Assembly (NCBI GenBank): GCA_015680685.1
Contig: MNCI01005034.1
Span: 33,057 to 97,056 of the forward strand
Direction: 5' to 3'
DNA: 64,000 nt
Origin: Gnetum montanum
Lineage: Eukaryota > Streptophyta > Gnetopsida > Gnetales > Gnetaceae
The translations under genes were made by a program, and so were the position numbers. The notes below the pieces were generated by a model. The model searched no databases, was not told the DNA's origin, and saw nothing but the letters and a program-made list of their open reading frames with translations. This document shows positions 1-10,706 of the stretch, in pieces; the first letter of the stretch is position 1, and every line of letters starts with the position of its first letter.

Positions 1-105
1 AGCGAAGGCAGGGTCAGCTGTGGCTGCCCAACGATCTCTCGATGTTTGTTTCCCTTCTAGCCTTACACCGACGATTTAGGTCAGTACAGCCCTGACATTC
101 CCACA
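1..105. other. Unassigned sequence left of E0
   Basis: Similarity between E0 and E5 (62677 onward) begins sharply at about 106. The first 105 bases are more GC-rich and resemble nothing else in the window. They may be another insertion or a deletion junction in E0. No ORF or RNA gene seen. Confidence 0.4.
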
Positions 106-1186
106 TTCAAAGAGTCTATAGGCTCTAGAAATGTCATTTGGAAGTAAGAGTTAAAGTCTTAACCACAAGATTTTACCAAAAATAAAACAATGCATCAACC
201 AAAATATAGACGACTGATACAATCGGCAATGAGGTGAAAAATGGAGGAAGAATGATGGAAAGAAGAGAATGGAATGGAGTCTCAAGAATAAGGTGGTGTA
301 CAACCCCTTGTGTATTAATAGTTAATGTGACTTAGTAGATCTTATTCCAAATCTAGCCTCAAACAATCCACATCCAATTACTTCACATTAATACATTCGA
401 TCAATCCATCCACCCGAAGTAACAAGAATGCCTCCATTAAAGAGTCACCACCATTCCGATGAAATGAGAAAGGAGAAAGTAAGAAGCAAGGAAGGGCCTT
501 AGTTAGAGGGAATCTGTTTATTTAGTCCCATAACCAATGCTTGTAGCCCAAATGATTATTTCGTCTAAGGGGTGTGCTTTGAATTCTCACTATTTTTTTT
601 TTTTGTGTTTTTGTGTGAGAACCACATCATGCAAAGACTTATTATTTTTATTTTTATTGGCTCAGCTTCCCGATAATGGGATAGCATTGGAATAGTAAGA
701 AAAAATCAAAAAGAAAACATCCAAGCACCCAAGAGAATGGCTAACACAAATGCATCAAGTCCCCTTGAAGTCACACCCTTTTCAGTCCTTGAGTCTTTCC
801 TTAGTTTGAGAAATGCCCAGTTACCGATTCATTGATAGTTCTATTAGTTTTTGAAGAAAGGGACTGTATAGTTCCAAGCAAGGAGGGACCATAGAAATTT
901 ATGGATGCATGGATGATGTGGACTCATTGCCTATTATATCAAAAGAAACATACCTTAGTATCAACATTATAACTTAAAGGTAAAAACCAAACATTAGCAA
1001 CCAATAGAATACAGTTCATACCATCATCAGGAGCACTTATTGGGTGACAAACTTAACAAAATGGATAAACACACACTCACACAAATAAAAGAAAAGGTAT
1101 GAATGATGTTGCAAAATAAAAATAAGAAAATTTAATAAAACTTGTAAAACAAAAACATGTAAAAAAAACTTAAAAAGGAACTGAGG
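106..1186 (-). other. E0 spacer between integrase and 3' end
   Basis: Non-coding block homologous to E5 62677-63785 and to E4 46500-47790. No ORF of note. Contains the hairpin module at 567-640 and an A-rich stretch next to the integrase end. ORF3 of E1 and E3 is not present in the part visible here. Confidence 0.7.
567..640 (-). repeat. Hairpin module, E0 copy (single)
   Basis: TTCTCAC (584-590) and GTGAGAA (615-621) form an inverted repeat around a T-rich loop, flanked by conserved arms GGGGTGTGCTTTGAA and ACCACATCATGCAAAGACTT. The same module occurs once in E3 and E5, twice in E1 and three times in E4. Confidence 0.6.
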
Positions 1187-2490
1187 GCCTCGATTGATCA
1201 GCATAGGTGGCCATCTCCCCCATGACTAAGTTGGAAGGGAGAGATCCAAAATAACAAGCGAGGTCATCCTCTCTTAGGGGTATTATGTGCACTAGTTGTT
1301 CTAAGTTCATGGAAGGGTTTGGTTTGTTGCACATTGACCAGCAATCTCTTATCAATGCTTTTAGGTTTGTATATGGTCATGGCTCCTAAGGAAAAGGTTG
1401 TATGAATGATGTAAGGGCCTTCCCACAATGTTTGAAATTTTGTGCATTGGGACACATGTGTGGGATTCTAGTAGAGGACCTTATCTCCTAGTTGATACTT
1501 AACCTTTTGAATTTTTAAGTCATGACATTTCTTGTAATGTGCCTTGTGCAACTCATTTGATGACAGGGCAACCAATTGATTTTCATCTAGCACATTTAGA
1601 GTTGCCAATGTTTGTCTTTATGCTAGATCAATGTCAAGGTGGAGGTCACACACCATGGATAGTGTATGGAGCTCAATTTGAATTGGAAGATTTGGAATAC
1701 TAACTAGTAGGGAGAATAGCCTATAGGGAGTTTCCAAGTGGAGCAGTATGCCCAGAGAGCATAATTTAGTTTAGTACTCCAATCTCGCCTATATTTGCTA
1801 ATTGTCCTTGTTAATATTCTAGTAATCTCTCGGTTCATGACCTCGGCTTGGCCATTAGCTTAGGGGTGATAAGGTGTGGTCAATTTATGTTCAACCACTA
1901 AGCATTGCATCAATTTTTGAAAGGTTGCACCCATGAAGTGTGTTCCATTATCCGAGATAAGTGCATGTGGCACACCAAACCTATTTATGACGTGTTGTTG
2001 CACAAATCATGCAGCTTTAGATGATGTATAGTCTGTAACAGCAGCTGCTTCAGCCCATTTTGTTAGATAGTCCATAGCAACAATGATGTAAGCTTTTCCA
2101 TTGGACATTGGTGTAATGAGCCCCATAAAATCTATTCCCCAAATGTCGAAGGTTTCTAAAGGTTGAATTCATTGTTGTAGATCCTCCATTCGAGCAGTCA
2201 TTCCCCCATCACATTGACAGCACTCGTAGGATTGAAAAAATTGATGGGCAGCCCAAATAATGTTGGCCAGTAATATCCTACAAGCAAGATCTTAATAGCC
2301 GTTCGTCTCCCTGCATAGTGACCCCCACAAAGGCCCTCATGAGCATCTTGGAAAACTCTTAGTTGGTCCACATCGGGTAGACACCATCAAACCAAGACAT
2401 CAAGATAGACTTTGTAAAGTTATCCATTGATCCCCATGAAGTACTTGGCTCTGTGAAGAAACTATTATTTCTTCCTAAAGTCCAGCTCCT
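1187..2490 (-). pseudogene. E0 integrase (degenerate)
   Basis: Broken reading frames encode a retroviral-type integrase. Recognisable on the minus strand are the catalytic-core start [18 protein letters not shown] (about 2100-2155), LISDNGTHF around the second aspartate (about 1945) and [11 protein letters not shown] around the glutamate. The C-terminal part reads towards MGEMATYADQ near 1190. No chromodomain is evident, as expected for Athila/Tat rather than chromoviruses. Several stops and frame changes rule out a functional protein. Confidence 0.8.
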
Positions 2491-3180
2491 GTGGTGTTTG
2501 TTGGGAAAGGAGATAGGTGAGAATGCTACTATACCAATTTGTTTCCATGGGTTGGTTATTCACTACACCGTCAAAGAGGGCTTCATCTGGAAAATGATTG
2601 GATACGGCATATTCATCCTCTTTGCTATCCCAGTGCAACCAAGATAAATGATCTACAACTATGTTCTTAGTGCCCTTTTGATCAATCATCGTTAGATTGA
2701 ACTCCTATAGGATTATTAGCCATCGTATAATACAAGGGCTAACCATTAGCTTGTTCATGAGGAACCTGATTACACTATGATCCGTATGAATGTACACTTT
2801 GTAGCATAACACATAGTGCCTAAACGTATCTAGTAAAAACACTACAGCCATTAATTCTTTTTCAGTAGTTGTGTAGTTAAGTTATGCACCGGGGATACTC
2901 TTACTTGCACAATGGATGTAATAAGGATGTTTTTGGTCATCTAACTGTGTAAGTGCGGCTCCTAAGGCATAGTTGGATGCGTCAGTCATTATATGGAATG
3001 GTCTGGACCAATCAAGGGCTTGTAGAATGGGAGTTTCTACAAGCCTTTGTTTTAGAGTTTGGAATGCTCATTCACATTCCCTGGTCCATTCGAATGGTGC
3101 ATCCTTCTTCATTAGTTCTACCAACGATTTGGCAATCTTGGAGAAGTTCTCAATGAATCTCCTATAGAAGCCAGTGTTTC
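2465..3180 (-). pseudogene. E0 RNase H (degenerate)
   Basis: Follows RT in pol. The minus strand encodes a region ending in a 74-aa open stretch (2465-2689) with KGTKNIVVDHLSWL, the usual end of gypsy RNase H (VADHLSRL in related copies), then the linker LTYLLSQQTPQELDFRKK leading to integrase. Upstream text is broken by stops. Confidence 0.75.
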
Positions 3181-3870
3181 CAAGGAATGACCGAATGTCT
3201 TTGACAGTTTCCAATTATCGAGTGATTCCTTGGATGACCCTAACTTTTTCCGAGTCTACCTCTATTCCTGAATGTGAAATCTTATGCCCAAGTACTACAC
3301 CTTCTTGGACCATCAAATGGCTTTTCTACCAATTGAGCCTTTAGTTGGTTTCTACGCATCTTTTCAGTACTTGCTCTAATCGGTCCAAGGCTTGATCAAA
3401 GCTTGTTCCATAAGTTGAGAAGTTGTTCATAAAGACTTCCACTCTATTTCCTATTTGCTGTTGGAATATGCTTAGAACTAGGTGTTGAAACGTGGCAAGA
3501 GCATTGCACAAGCCAAATGGCATTTGTTTATATGCAAGCGTTCCCCAAGGACTAGTGAACGTTGTCTTGGCTTGATCTTCTGGGGCTATCCGTATTTGGT
3601 TGTATCCACTATCCATAAAGCTATAATAGTGCTACCTTGCTATGGTGTCTAAGACTTGGTCAACGAATGGCAACAAGAAGTGATCCTTAAATGTTGCCAT
3701 GTTCAATAGCCTAAAATCTATACACACCCTCCATTTGCCTCCATTTTTAGGCACGATCACCAGAGGGCTAACCCATTCACTATCAGCAATGGGATATATG
3801 AACCCAGCCTTAAGAAGCTATTCTATTTCTTCCTTTACTATTTGCTTCAATTTTGGGTTCAATCACCTCT
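3181..3870 (-). pseudogene. E0 reverse transcriptase, catalytic pair changed to NN
   Basis: The 91-aa open piece at 3341-3616 contains GYNQIRIAPEDQAKTTF, MPFGLCNALATFQ and the catalytic box VFMNNFSTYG. The expected box is F/Y-x-D-D; codons at 3422-3427 read Asn-Asn, both explained by G-to-A change. Upstream, towards 3870, the N-terminal fingers (VPKNGGKWRVCIDFRLLN) are readable with interruptions. Metal binding would be lost, so this copy cannot reverse transcribe. Confidence 0.9.
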
Positions 3871-3976
3871 GCGGTTATTTTCAAGGTTTCATAGAGGGGC
3901 CCATGTAAATCCTATGCTAGCATATCCTAGGATCTATTCCGGTTAACTCGAGGTATGACCAGGCAAAGGCTTTTGA

Positions 3977-4651
3977 CTACTTGTTTATCACTTTCAGTAG
4001 TCTTTCTTTTTGCTTGGGAACAAGTCTTGCGTTGATGATTACCGATTTTTCATTTTCGAGGGTCATGTATTCCAAACTGGTGGGTAATGGTTTCAAATCT
4101 AGGGGCTCTTGTTTAAATCTCTTAGGAATTTCTAACTTCCCCCAGTTAATCTTTTCAAGGTTAAGGGCTGGAAGTTGGCAACAAACTTGCTCAAGTGTGT
4201 CTATGCTTCCAATGTAAGCACTAGTTATTCCCTCAGTTAGTCCCATGCATGTTATTGAGTTACTCTCTTGATCAACCATCAGCCATTGGCCATCTTCTTG
4301 CCATGTGGCTGCTGCATATAGGAACTTTTGTATATTAATTTCTTGTGCACACCGATTGCATGCAGGAAATGCTAAACTTTTCATAACCCATGATTTCTGC
4401 ACGTAATGGCACCTTGTGTCACTATATGCGATGCATGGAACTTTCTTATTCTTGATCTTTCCAAAAGTGTTCTTCTTGGATATTTCTAGGGAAAGATCAC
4501 AGATACCTAGGCATGAATCTATAGTACTTAGCCGTGCTCTTCCCATTATTATTGGGAAGTCCCCCTTACCATTATTTACTTGTATCACTAAGAAATCAGC
4601 TGGATACAACCACCCACACACAATGGTAACAATGTCCTCCACCAGTCCCAA
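3977..4651 (-). pseudogene. E0 protease C-terminal and PR-RT connector, 224-aa open stretch
   Basis: The longest uninterrupted pol segment in the window. It starts with MGLVEDIVTIVCGWLYP, then DFPIIMGRARLSTIDS, a protease flap and C-terminal region typical of Athila/Tat elements. The rest is a connector with EKSVIINARLVPKQKERL before RT. It lies downstream of the protease active site at 4759-4767 and is separated from it by a stop, so it is a fragment and not a complete protein. Confidence 0.75.
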
Positions 4652-4684
4652 GGGGATAGTGATGGACTGGTCAGCCAGCTCTAG

Positions 4685-5068
4685 TTAAATGTTACTCTTC
4701 CTTAATGGAGTAGGTTCCAAGCTTTGTACATCTCCTGTGATATTAGGTTGACTCCGGAACCTGAGTCCAGAAGAGCCTTTAAATGGTTCGTTCCCAGTGA
4801 CTTGGAGATAGATTAGAGTACTTCTAGGATTAGAGAATTTCCTCAGAAGGTGGCCCACCTTAATCCAGTCAGTAACAGCATGTGTTAACATAACCGTGTG
4901 TGTTAAGCTTAATTTTGGGGTTGAAGGAGGCCCTGGAGCCTTACTTGATAAGGAAGCGTTCAAATGTTTAACCGCTTGTGATGGTGAGGGCTTGGTTGGA
5001 TTGTTGGTTCTAAAGAAAGGTTTTTTCTGCATAGGGTTGTCAGAACCAACTGCGGGTTGAGGATTCAT
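4685..5068 (-). pseudogene. E0 protease N-terminal region with intact DSG
   Basis: In the appropriate frame the minus strand reads LKALLDSGSGVNLISQEMYK; the catalytic Asp-Ser-Gly is encoded at 4759-4767. An overlapping 127-aa ORF is in another frame. Of the copies seen, this is the only one with the canonical DSG: E1 has DFG, E3 and E4 have DSS. Confidence 0.7.
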
Positions 5069-5089
5069 AGCCCTCGTGACATTGGATTA

Positions 5090-6780
5090 TGGCTGTTGAG
5101 TGGGGCATACCCCTTGCATTGCTGGAGCAGTTGGTAGTGGAGCTATCGGTGTGAGAGTCGCAGATGGGTTTGGAGGATGGTATGTATGTGATGTGTCTCC
5201 CCTAGGAGAAGGATTCCTAATACTCCAAAGCTTGGTAGTGATGTTGTGGGGTTACGTGACCGATAGAGTCACTTGGAGAAACTGGCTACTGCACGTAATA
5301 GCCATATAGATCCGGTTTCCGGTAAGGGTATTGTTGCTTGGGCGGTGGCATCCCCCATGACTGTGGGGATTGCCACTGCTAGTGTTGCTCAATAGGTTGT
5401 GGCAGAGTTCCACTTGGATAATACGTTAAGGGTTGGTGGAACTTCCTTGGGTTACCTTGGGGATAAGGTAACCTTCGAGGTGCTTGCCATTTGTTAAGTC
5501 TTGGGTTGAGTGCATACACCCCAGACTCTTGCAGATGTGAGATTATTGGGAAACATCCCTTAGGATGGTCATATTGGCATATCTCACATCCACCGTCATT
5601 GTCCGTATCAGAATCCACAACCTCTTCAATGATAGCCAATTTACCCTTACCTTTGCTACATGCATGGTCCAAATCCCTCTTCTTCTTTTTATCATAGTCA
5701 CTACTTCGCTCCTTAGACTCCTTTAGGATTTTGTGAATGGTTTCAAATCTACTATCTAAGGAGTCCCACATTTGATCTACCTTAGTCGACACTTCCGTTG
5801 TTAATTTTTGAAGTGGCAAGCTTTTTCTATTCACCATCTCGTCGAGTGGTGACTCTTCCTCCTTCTCACAGAATCTTACTTCCCTTTTTCAAAGGGAAGG
5901 ATCGTGGTTGTACTCTTCTGCACTTTCTCTCTTACGTAGCTCCCCTTCTTCCTTAGCTACTTGCTCCAACAATCTATGAACCTGATGGGACCTAAGTTCT
6001 GATAATCTCCCTTGGGCATATGTTCCAAGGGTTCTCCTAGTTTCGTGCCTAAGCACATCTACAAGATAGTGTAGTTGATCCCATTGTGCGTAACCATGGC
6101 CCAGGCAACGATGTAACAATGCATAATATTGGCCCATGGCAGCATCCAGGGGTTTTTGATTTCCCTGCTTCCATCCTTGGATTTTTTTTTGCAAGTTGGA
6201 CACCTGGGAGTATGTTTGATATTTATCGTTAAATAGTTCTAGCATCGTACTCCACCTTCGAATGGATTCTAATTCTAAGAACCGATACCAACTTTCCACT
6301 TCTTTTATTAGTTTCCTTAGGAATAACTTTAATTTTTGCCACTCACTCTCAATGTTCTACAAGGCACAGGCATCATGAAATACCTGTAAGTGGTTCTAAG
6401 GATCAACGTTGTATCCCCCCTCAAATCGTGGGATATTATTCATGTCTAGTCTCTTGATCCTGGTATCTTTCTGGTGCCTTGTAGGTATTCTAACGGCCTC
6501 TGTGATGTCTAATATGCTTCGGGTTGCAAGTAGGAGTTCTTCATGGTCATTTCTCTCATAGTGTCTGTGACGTCTACGTGGTTCCCTACTTTCCCTTATT
6601 CCATGCCGTGATTCTCTAAAATGCCCTCATCCTCATTCTCGACTCTCTCGTCAAGGTTTCTCACTATGTTTACCCTTATCCTCACAATTAGGTTCTTTTT
6701 GACTACATCATGATACAGCAGGAGAGGGTGAATGTGACGATGAAGGTGAAGAGGAAGGAGAACCATCGTCATGATGATGT
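5090..6780 (-). pseudogene. E0 gag, capsid and C-terminal part
   Basis: Two open pieces, 5889-6299 (136 aa, ESWYRFLELESIRRWSTMLE, QIQGWKQ-like text) and 5379-5837 (152 aa, KGKGKLAIIEEVVDSD, CEICQYDHPKGCFP), align with E1, E3 and E4. The first is the capsid-like retrotransposon Gag region. The second has a Cys/His-containing YDHPKGC segment that may be a relic zinc knuckle, though the spacing is not a standard CCHC. Followed by a proline/glutamine-rich tail. Frameshifts separate the pieces. Confidence 0.75.
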
Positions 6781-6861
6781 TTCCTACCCAGGCATCATGG
6801 AAGGCTTGTAAGTGATGTTTTGCAAGGCCTAGGCATCATGGAAGGCTTGTAAGTGATGTTG
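6781..6861. repeat. Short tandem duplication at the gag mosaic junction
   Basis: GGCATCATGGAAGGCTTGTA with the following AGTGATGTT occurs twice, about 40 bases apart (6792 and 6833). It lies exactly where the E5-like body of E0 meets the E2-like 5' part, and the first capsid residues are present on both sides (about 6360 and 6835). Confidence 0.7.
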
Positions 6862-7482
6862 TGGATCAGATTTATAGCCTCCTGAAAATTTAGGAATGCT
6901 ATTCATATCAAATCTCTTGATGTGACTTTCCCTTTGATGCTTGTAGGATATTCTAACTACCTCCATTATCTACATCATACTTCTAGTAGCCAACAAGGGT
7001 CCATCATCATCAAACATGTTGTGGTGATAATTTCTATTTCTAGTTATCTTATTATAATGATTTCATTCATGCTTACACTAATGATCTCGTCTATTTCTAC
7101 TTCTATCTTCATCTTGATCCCTATTTCTATACCTATGTTCATCCTCATCAAAACTAGACGTGGAAGAGGAAGAGAAAGATGTTGAATTGGGAGAATTGCT
7201 ATGGCTGCTATGTTTCCCCCTTGGGTCCCTTGATGTATCTCTTCTATGTTTGGAGAAGGTCTTAGGCCTTGAGGTCCTCCTTATTCTAGGATGTACTCCA
7301 TCTTCTCTAGGATTATCTGCATTTGTTGAATATAGTCTTTGAGTGTAGTAAGGGTTTAATTGAGCATATAAAACCCCTGCTTGTGATTGTTCACTCCAAT
7401 TCACTTTAGTATATATCCTATCATTTCTCCTACTAATATTTTCATCATGTGATGCACTCTTGGCCCTATGTGAAGAAGACAT
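6800..7482 (-). pseudogene. E0 gag N-terminus, SR-rich class
   Basis: Starts with ATG in MSSSHRAKSASHDENI at 7482. The 134-aa open stretch (7078-7482) has an N-terminal region with IYTKVNWSEQSQAGVLY and YYTQRLYSTNA, then an Arg/Ser/Asp-rich tail (SSSSTSSFDEDEHRYRNRD). The same domain is found in E2 but not in E1, E3 or E4, which carry a different one. After about 6980 the frame runs into the start of the capsid region and breaks at the duplication near 6800. Confidence 0.65.
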
Positions 7483-7596
7483 GGTTTTGTCTGATAATGT
7501 GTATGACTTAAAATATTAATGTTTTCTAAAGGACAAATCGTTAATACTTTTATAGTGATTGTTTATGATATAACTAATCTTAGATAACTAGCATCA

Positions 7597-7614
7597 TTCT
7601 TAGCAACGATGCCA
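7597..7614 (-). other. E0 primer binding site (tRNA-Asp type)
   Basis: On the minus strand this reads TGGCATCGTTGCTAAGAA, matching 12 of 18 positions of TGGCGCCGTTGCCGGGGA, the complement of the plant tRNA-Asp 3' end. It lies one base inside the 5' LTR, as expected. Most mismatches are transitions. Confidence 0.75.
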
Positions 7615-7615
7615 A

Positions 7616-8542
7616 TGATGAGCGACAAGTACCCCTATACCCAACCATATGAATCACAAGTGTTTATGCATGATCCAGTTGAATGTTGTAAATGGGACTA
7701 GTTGTGGCATCTAGATTGTTAAGCATTGATCATAGGATGTTGTCTTCCCACTTGGACTAGTGGTAGCTTTGTCACGTATGATTTAGTCCAAAGTGAGGCA
7801 TATGATAATTGATGTTGTTGTGGCCTTATGCTAATTTTGACAGTAATGGAAAAATTAATTCTTTAATCTAACTAACAACAAGAATGTAAATCTAAACTAG
7901 CCTAGAGCGATGAGCATTTGGTCTTCACTTACCATACATGTCTTAGGCTCATGTAATCATTACTAGGTTATTGAGCATTATGCTACTGGGCAAACAAAGC
8001 TATAACACTACTGGGATTACCAGATGATTACACTTAAATGCTCAAAACCAATTGTACTCATTCTGCTTTATTAATAAACAAGAAAGTAAAGTACTTGGAA
8101 ACGTAAATGATTAAACTAATAAAACAATAAAAACTATGCTAAGTAAAATGGTAAAACTAAGTGGATGCTGCAATGATGAAAGGCAATCTCGATTTTTATT
8201 TCTAGACATGAATTATGCCTAAATATACTTCACTTGAATAAAGATTTTGTACAACTACTTAACACCACACTATGGCCATTCACTCTATCGCTAAAACTAT
8301 GAAACAAAACTGCAAGAATCTACCTAAGGATGGAATGAAAGTTCTTTAGATCCATGCACCCAAGTGTTATACTTATAGGCTACACACATCCGGCAATATT
8401 GGATCTACAATGATGTAGCTTGTTCTATGACATCAAATATATGACATTGTAGTTATGATATTGTTGGTGGACAAAAATTGACTTTTTGTCAAAAAGATGC
8501 GATATCACATCAATGATATCCCAACCAACTGATGATTCATCA
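7616..8542 (-). repeat. E0 5' LTR
   Basis: Bounded by TGATGAG at 7616 and ATTCATCA at 8542 (short inverted termini), adjoining the PBS. About 927 bp. Strongly similar to the E2 LTRs in sequence and in its GATATC-rich U3. TATA-like text for the minus-strand promoter lies near 8370. Confidence 0.85.
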
Positions 8543-8549
8543 ATGATTT

Positions 8550-9230
8550 ATCAAATTTCATCTTCAACAACCAATGTCAACTTCTATCTTCAACTTTTGA
8601 CATTTCACATCAAATTACTTTTGATATCTCGTGTTAGATTTTCAATGTTTGATGTCAAACTTATTTTTGATATTCAACATCAGTTTTTATCTCCAGCTTT
8701 TGATGTTCTACATCAAATTTTTTATGTCTAATGTTAGACTTTTTTCTCTATGTTATTTCTCATATCTAGAACCTTCTGGAAGCTTTCAGAAGATTCTATG
8801 GATCCCACTACATCGTTCCTACATGATCTATGAGGCATTTTCAACTTATATATAGGATGATACCCCTAAATGTAAAGGGGTCGACATCTAAAACCATCCG
8901 ACTAGCATTTTAGCTTTTCAAATGCTTAGAGCTTATCAATGCTTTGCTTCTAAGAGATCTGTTATTCAACTTCAGCTCTCTTTTACTTTTTCTTCTCTTC
9001 CCTTGATGCTTTCAAACACTAAAGACCTGATCTCTTCTTTGGTCTTTAATGTTGATGTCAAAGTACCACCTTCTCTAATGTTGTAAGCAAACATTAGACT
9101 TCCTAAATGTTGGCACAGTGGCGACCTAAAGTCTACTTTTGAGGCAACCTTAGTTTTTTTCTCTTCACTGTGGACAAACAAAGTTGCCAATACTATTATT
9201 AATCAATAATAAAAACCAAAATTGAGCCTC
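8550..9230 (+). repeat. LTR-like or promoter-like direct repeat C1
   Basis: Rich in TTTGATGT and CATCAA motifs (8560-8730), then ACATGATCTATGAGGCATTT followed by a TATA-like TTATATATAGG at 8846-8856. The same order of motifs and TATA occurs at 14090-14520. Likely an old LTR of an element family distinct from E0-E5. The minus strand carries a 72-aa open stretch (8972-9190) that I do not recognise. Confidence 0.4.
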
Positions 9231-10190
9231 TTTCTCACAGTCTTCTTCTTTCTTTCTTGTTCTCCCAAGATAGTTTTTCTATTTCTTCAACTACCCCTTG
9301 ACTAATCATTGGTGTCTAGTTGGCTACCCTTCCTTGGGACATTGGCCTATATAACCCATACAACCTCATGAAGGTTAGTTCCCATTTCTATCCAATTTTG
9401 TTGCAAAAGAGTATTTATTTGAACAAAGGGAAAAACTTATTCAAATCTTCATTGTTCCCTTTTTTGACATTGATAACATCTCTCTTCTATGAACCTACCC
9501 ATTCTTCAACTACTAACAACTCCACTTATGCTTTCAATCTTTATTCCTCTCTCAGCAAAGCCTAACCAATACATTAGTGTAGTTGGATCCTAAGTGATCA
9601 TTAGTTGTTTCTAGTCTAATCAACCCTACACATTCTACTACATTAGGGTATTAACTCCACCCTCCAAAAGCCACTTTTAGACACTTTGTACCTCATTAGT
9701 GGACCTCACCTCATGCTTCTCCACTTCTCCCATGAAGTCAATGAGTTTGACATTATCAATATTTATTTAACCTACAATTAAGCATAAATCTTGGTTAGTA
9801 AACATCTTTCTTGTCAAAGCCAAATATCTAAGGTAATCTTTCAAGCTTTTGTTTACCTTTTGGCTCTAGGTTGATCCTTGACCACTTTAGCCATTCTACA
9901 TTTTTTCCTCAAATTTCATTCCATAATAAATGAAGTAAAACTTTGTTTACATATTCTCTCCAAAATCTATGCACTCTTAGACTTTTGTATTGTGCATCAA
10001 ATTAAAACATCACTTGAGGTCTCCAATTCTAATGTTGTGATAGATCTTGCAATGGATTTTGAAGGAATGCCATATGTTCAAGGCTTTGGATGTTTCACAA
10101 TAGATTTTGAAGGACTGAGGCTTTCAACATCTAGATTATTAAACTTGTATCATATAAAGTTCTAAATATAACATCTTAGGCCGTAAAGAC
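9231..10190. other. Unrecognised relic DNA
   Basis: Several short open stretches occur on both strands, for example plus 9878-10165 and 9320-9565. None shows a motif I can place. Likely decayed transposon sequence belonging to the same old layer as C1. Confidence 0.3.
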
Positions 10191-10393
10191 TAACTTTCTT
10201 TTAGCTTCAAATCTATTCCAACACACCTCTCAACAAAAATATTTTCGCAAGGAGGATAAATCATTGTTTTCGCAAGGAGGATAAATCATTGTGACAATTC
10301 GTCCTAACTTTCTTTTAGCTTCAAATCTATTCCAACACACCTCTCAACAAAAATATTTTCGCAAGGAGGATAAATCATTGTGACAATTCGTCC
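10191..10393. repeat. Local tandem duplication
   Basis: A 76-bp unit starting TAACTTTCTTTTAGC at 10191 recurs at 10305, and inside the first copy the 25-bp end TTTTCGCAAGGAGGATAAAT plus CATTG is doubled (10267-10291). Each array ends in TGACAATTCGTCC. Copies are almost identical, so the event is recent. Confidence 0.85.
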
Positions 10394-10706
10394 TACAAGA
10401 ATGTGAGAAAGAAAAAAGAAAATGAAACATTATTTTCCTGGTCTCATAAGTGTTAAGAATTGGTGGCAAATAAATGTTAAGAATTGCAAGCAACACTAGT
10501 TTGGCATCACATACTCAATAGCAGATAAATGACCTCAAAATTGAAAAAGAAAAAACCTCCGAATCCAACCACACAGTGTGCTCGTGACTCGAAAAACATT
10601 CAAGCATAATGTCATGCCAAAGTTTCATTTTAAAACTGTTATTTTTCTTTCACCCATTTCGTCGAATCGTTACCAGACAACAATGTTGCACAGCCACATA
10701 AACTAT
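10394..10706. other. mTERF downstream region
   Basis: Lies 3' of the minus-strand mTERF gene and would hold its 3' UTR and poly(A) site. No independent gene is supported; the plus-strand open stretch at 10578-10988 is a shadow of the mTERF frame. Confidence 0.4.

Larger units (their letters stand above)
106..8542 (-). mobile_element. E0: Athila/Tat-type Ty3/gypsy LTR retrotransposon, mosaic, left end outside window
   Basis: Reading on the minus strand: 5' LTR (8542-7616), tRNA-Asp-type PBS, gag, protease, RT, RNase H, integrase, then a non-coding 3' spacer. The 3' LTR lies beyond the left edge or is lost. The order PR-RT-RH-INT is that of Ty3/gypsy; PBS type and integrase wording point to the Athila/Tat branch. 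The body (106 to about 6780) is close to E5, but the 5' LTR and first part of gag resemble E2, so it looks recombinant. All frames carry stops and frameshifts; the RT catalytic pair is mutated. The sequence after the 5' LTR is ATGAT; the matching target duplication is not in the window. Confidence 0.85.

Noticed and set aside
1170-2490. Chromodomain after integrase
   Set aside because: The C-terminal text ends in a short basic and aromatic tail without a chromodomain pattern in any copy, in line with Athila/Tat and not with chromoviruses.
4416-4688. Plus-strand ORFs over E0 pol (3981-4217, 4416-4688)
   Set aside because: They lie antisense to the 224-aa protease/connector frame, which aligns with the other copies.
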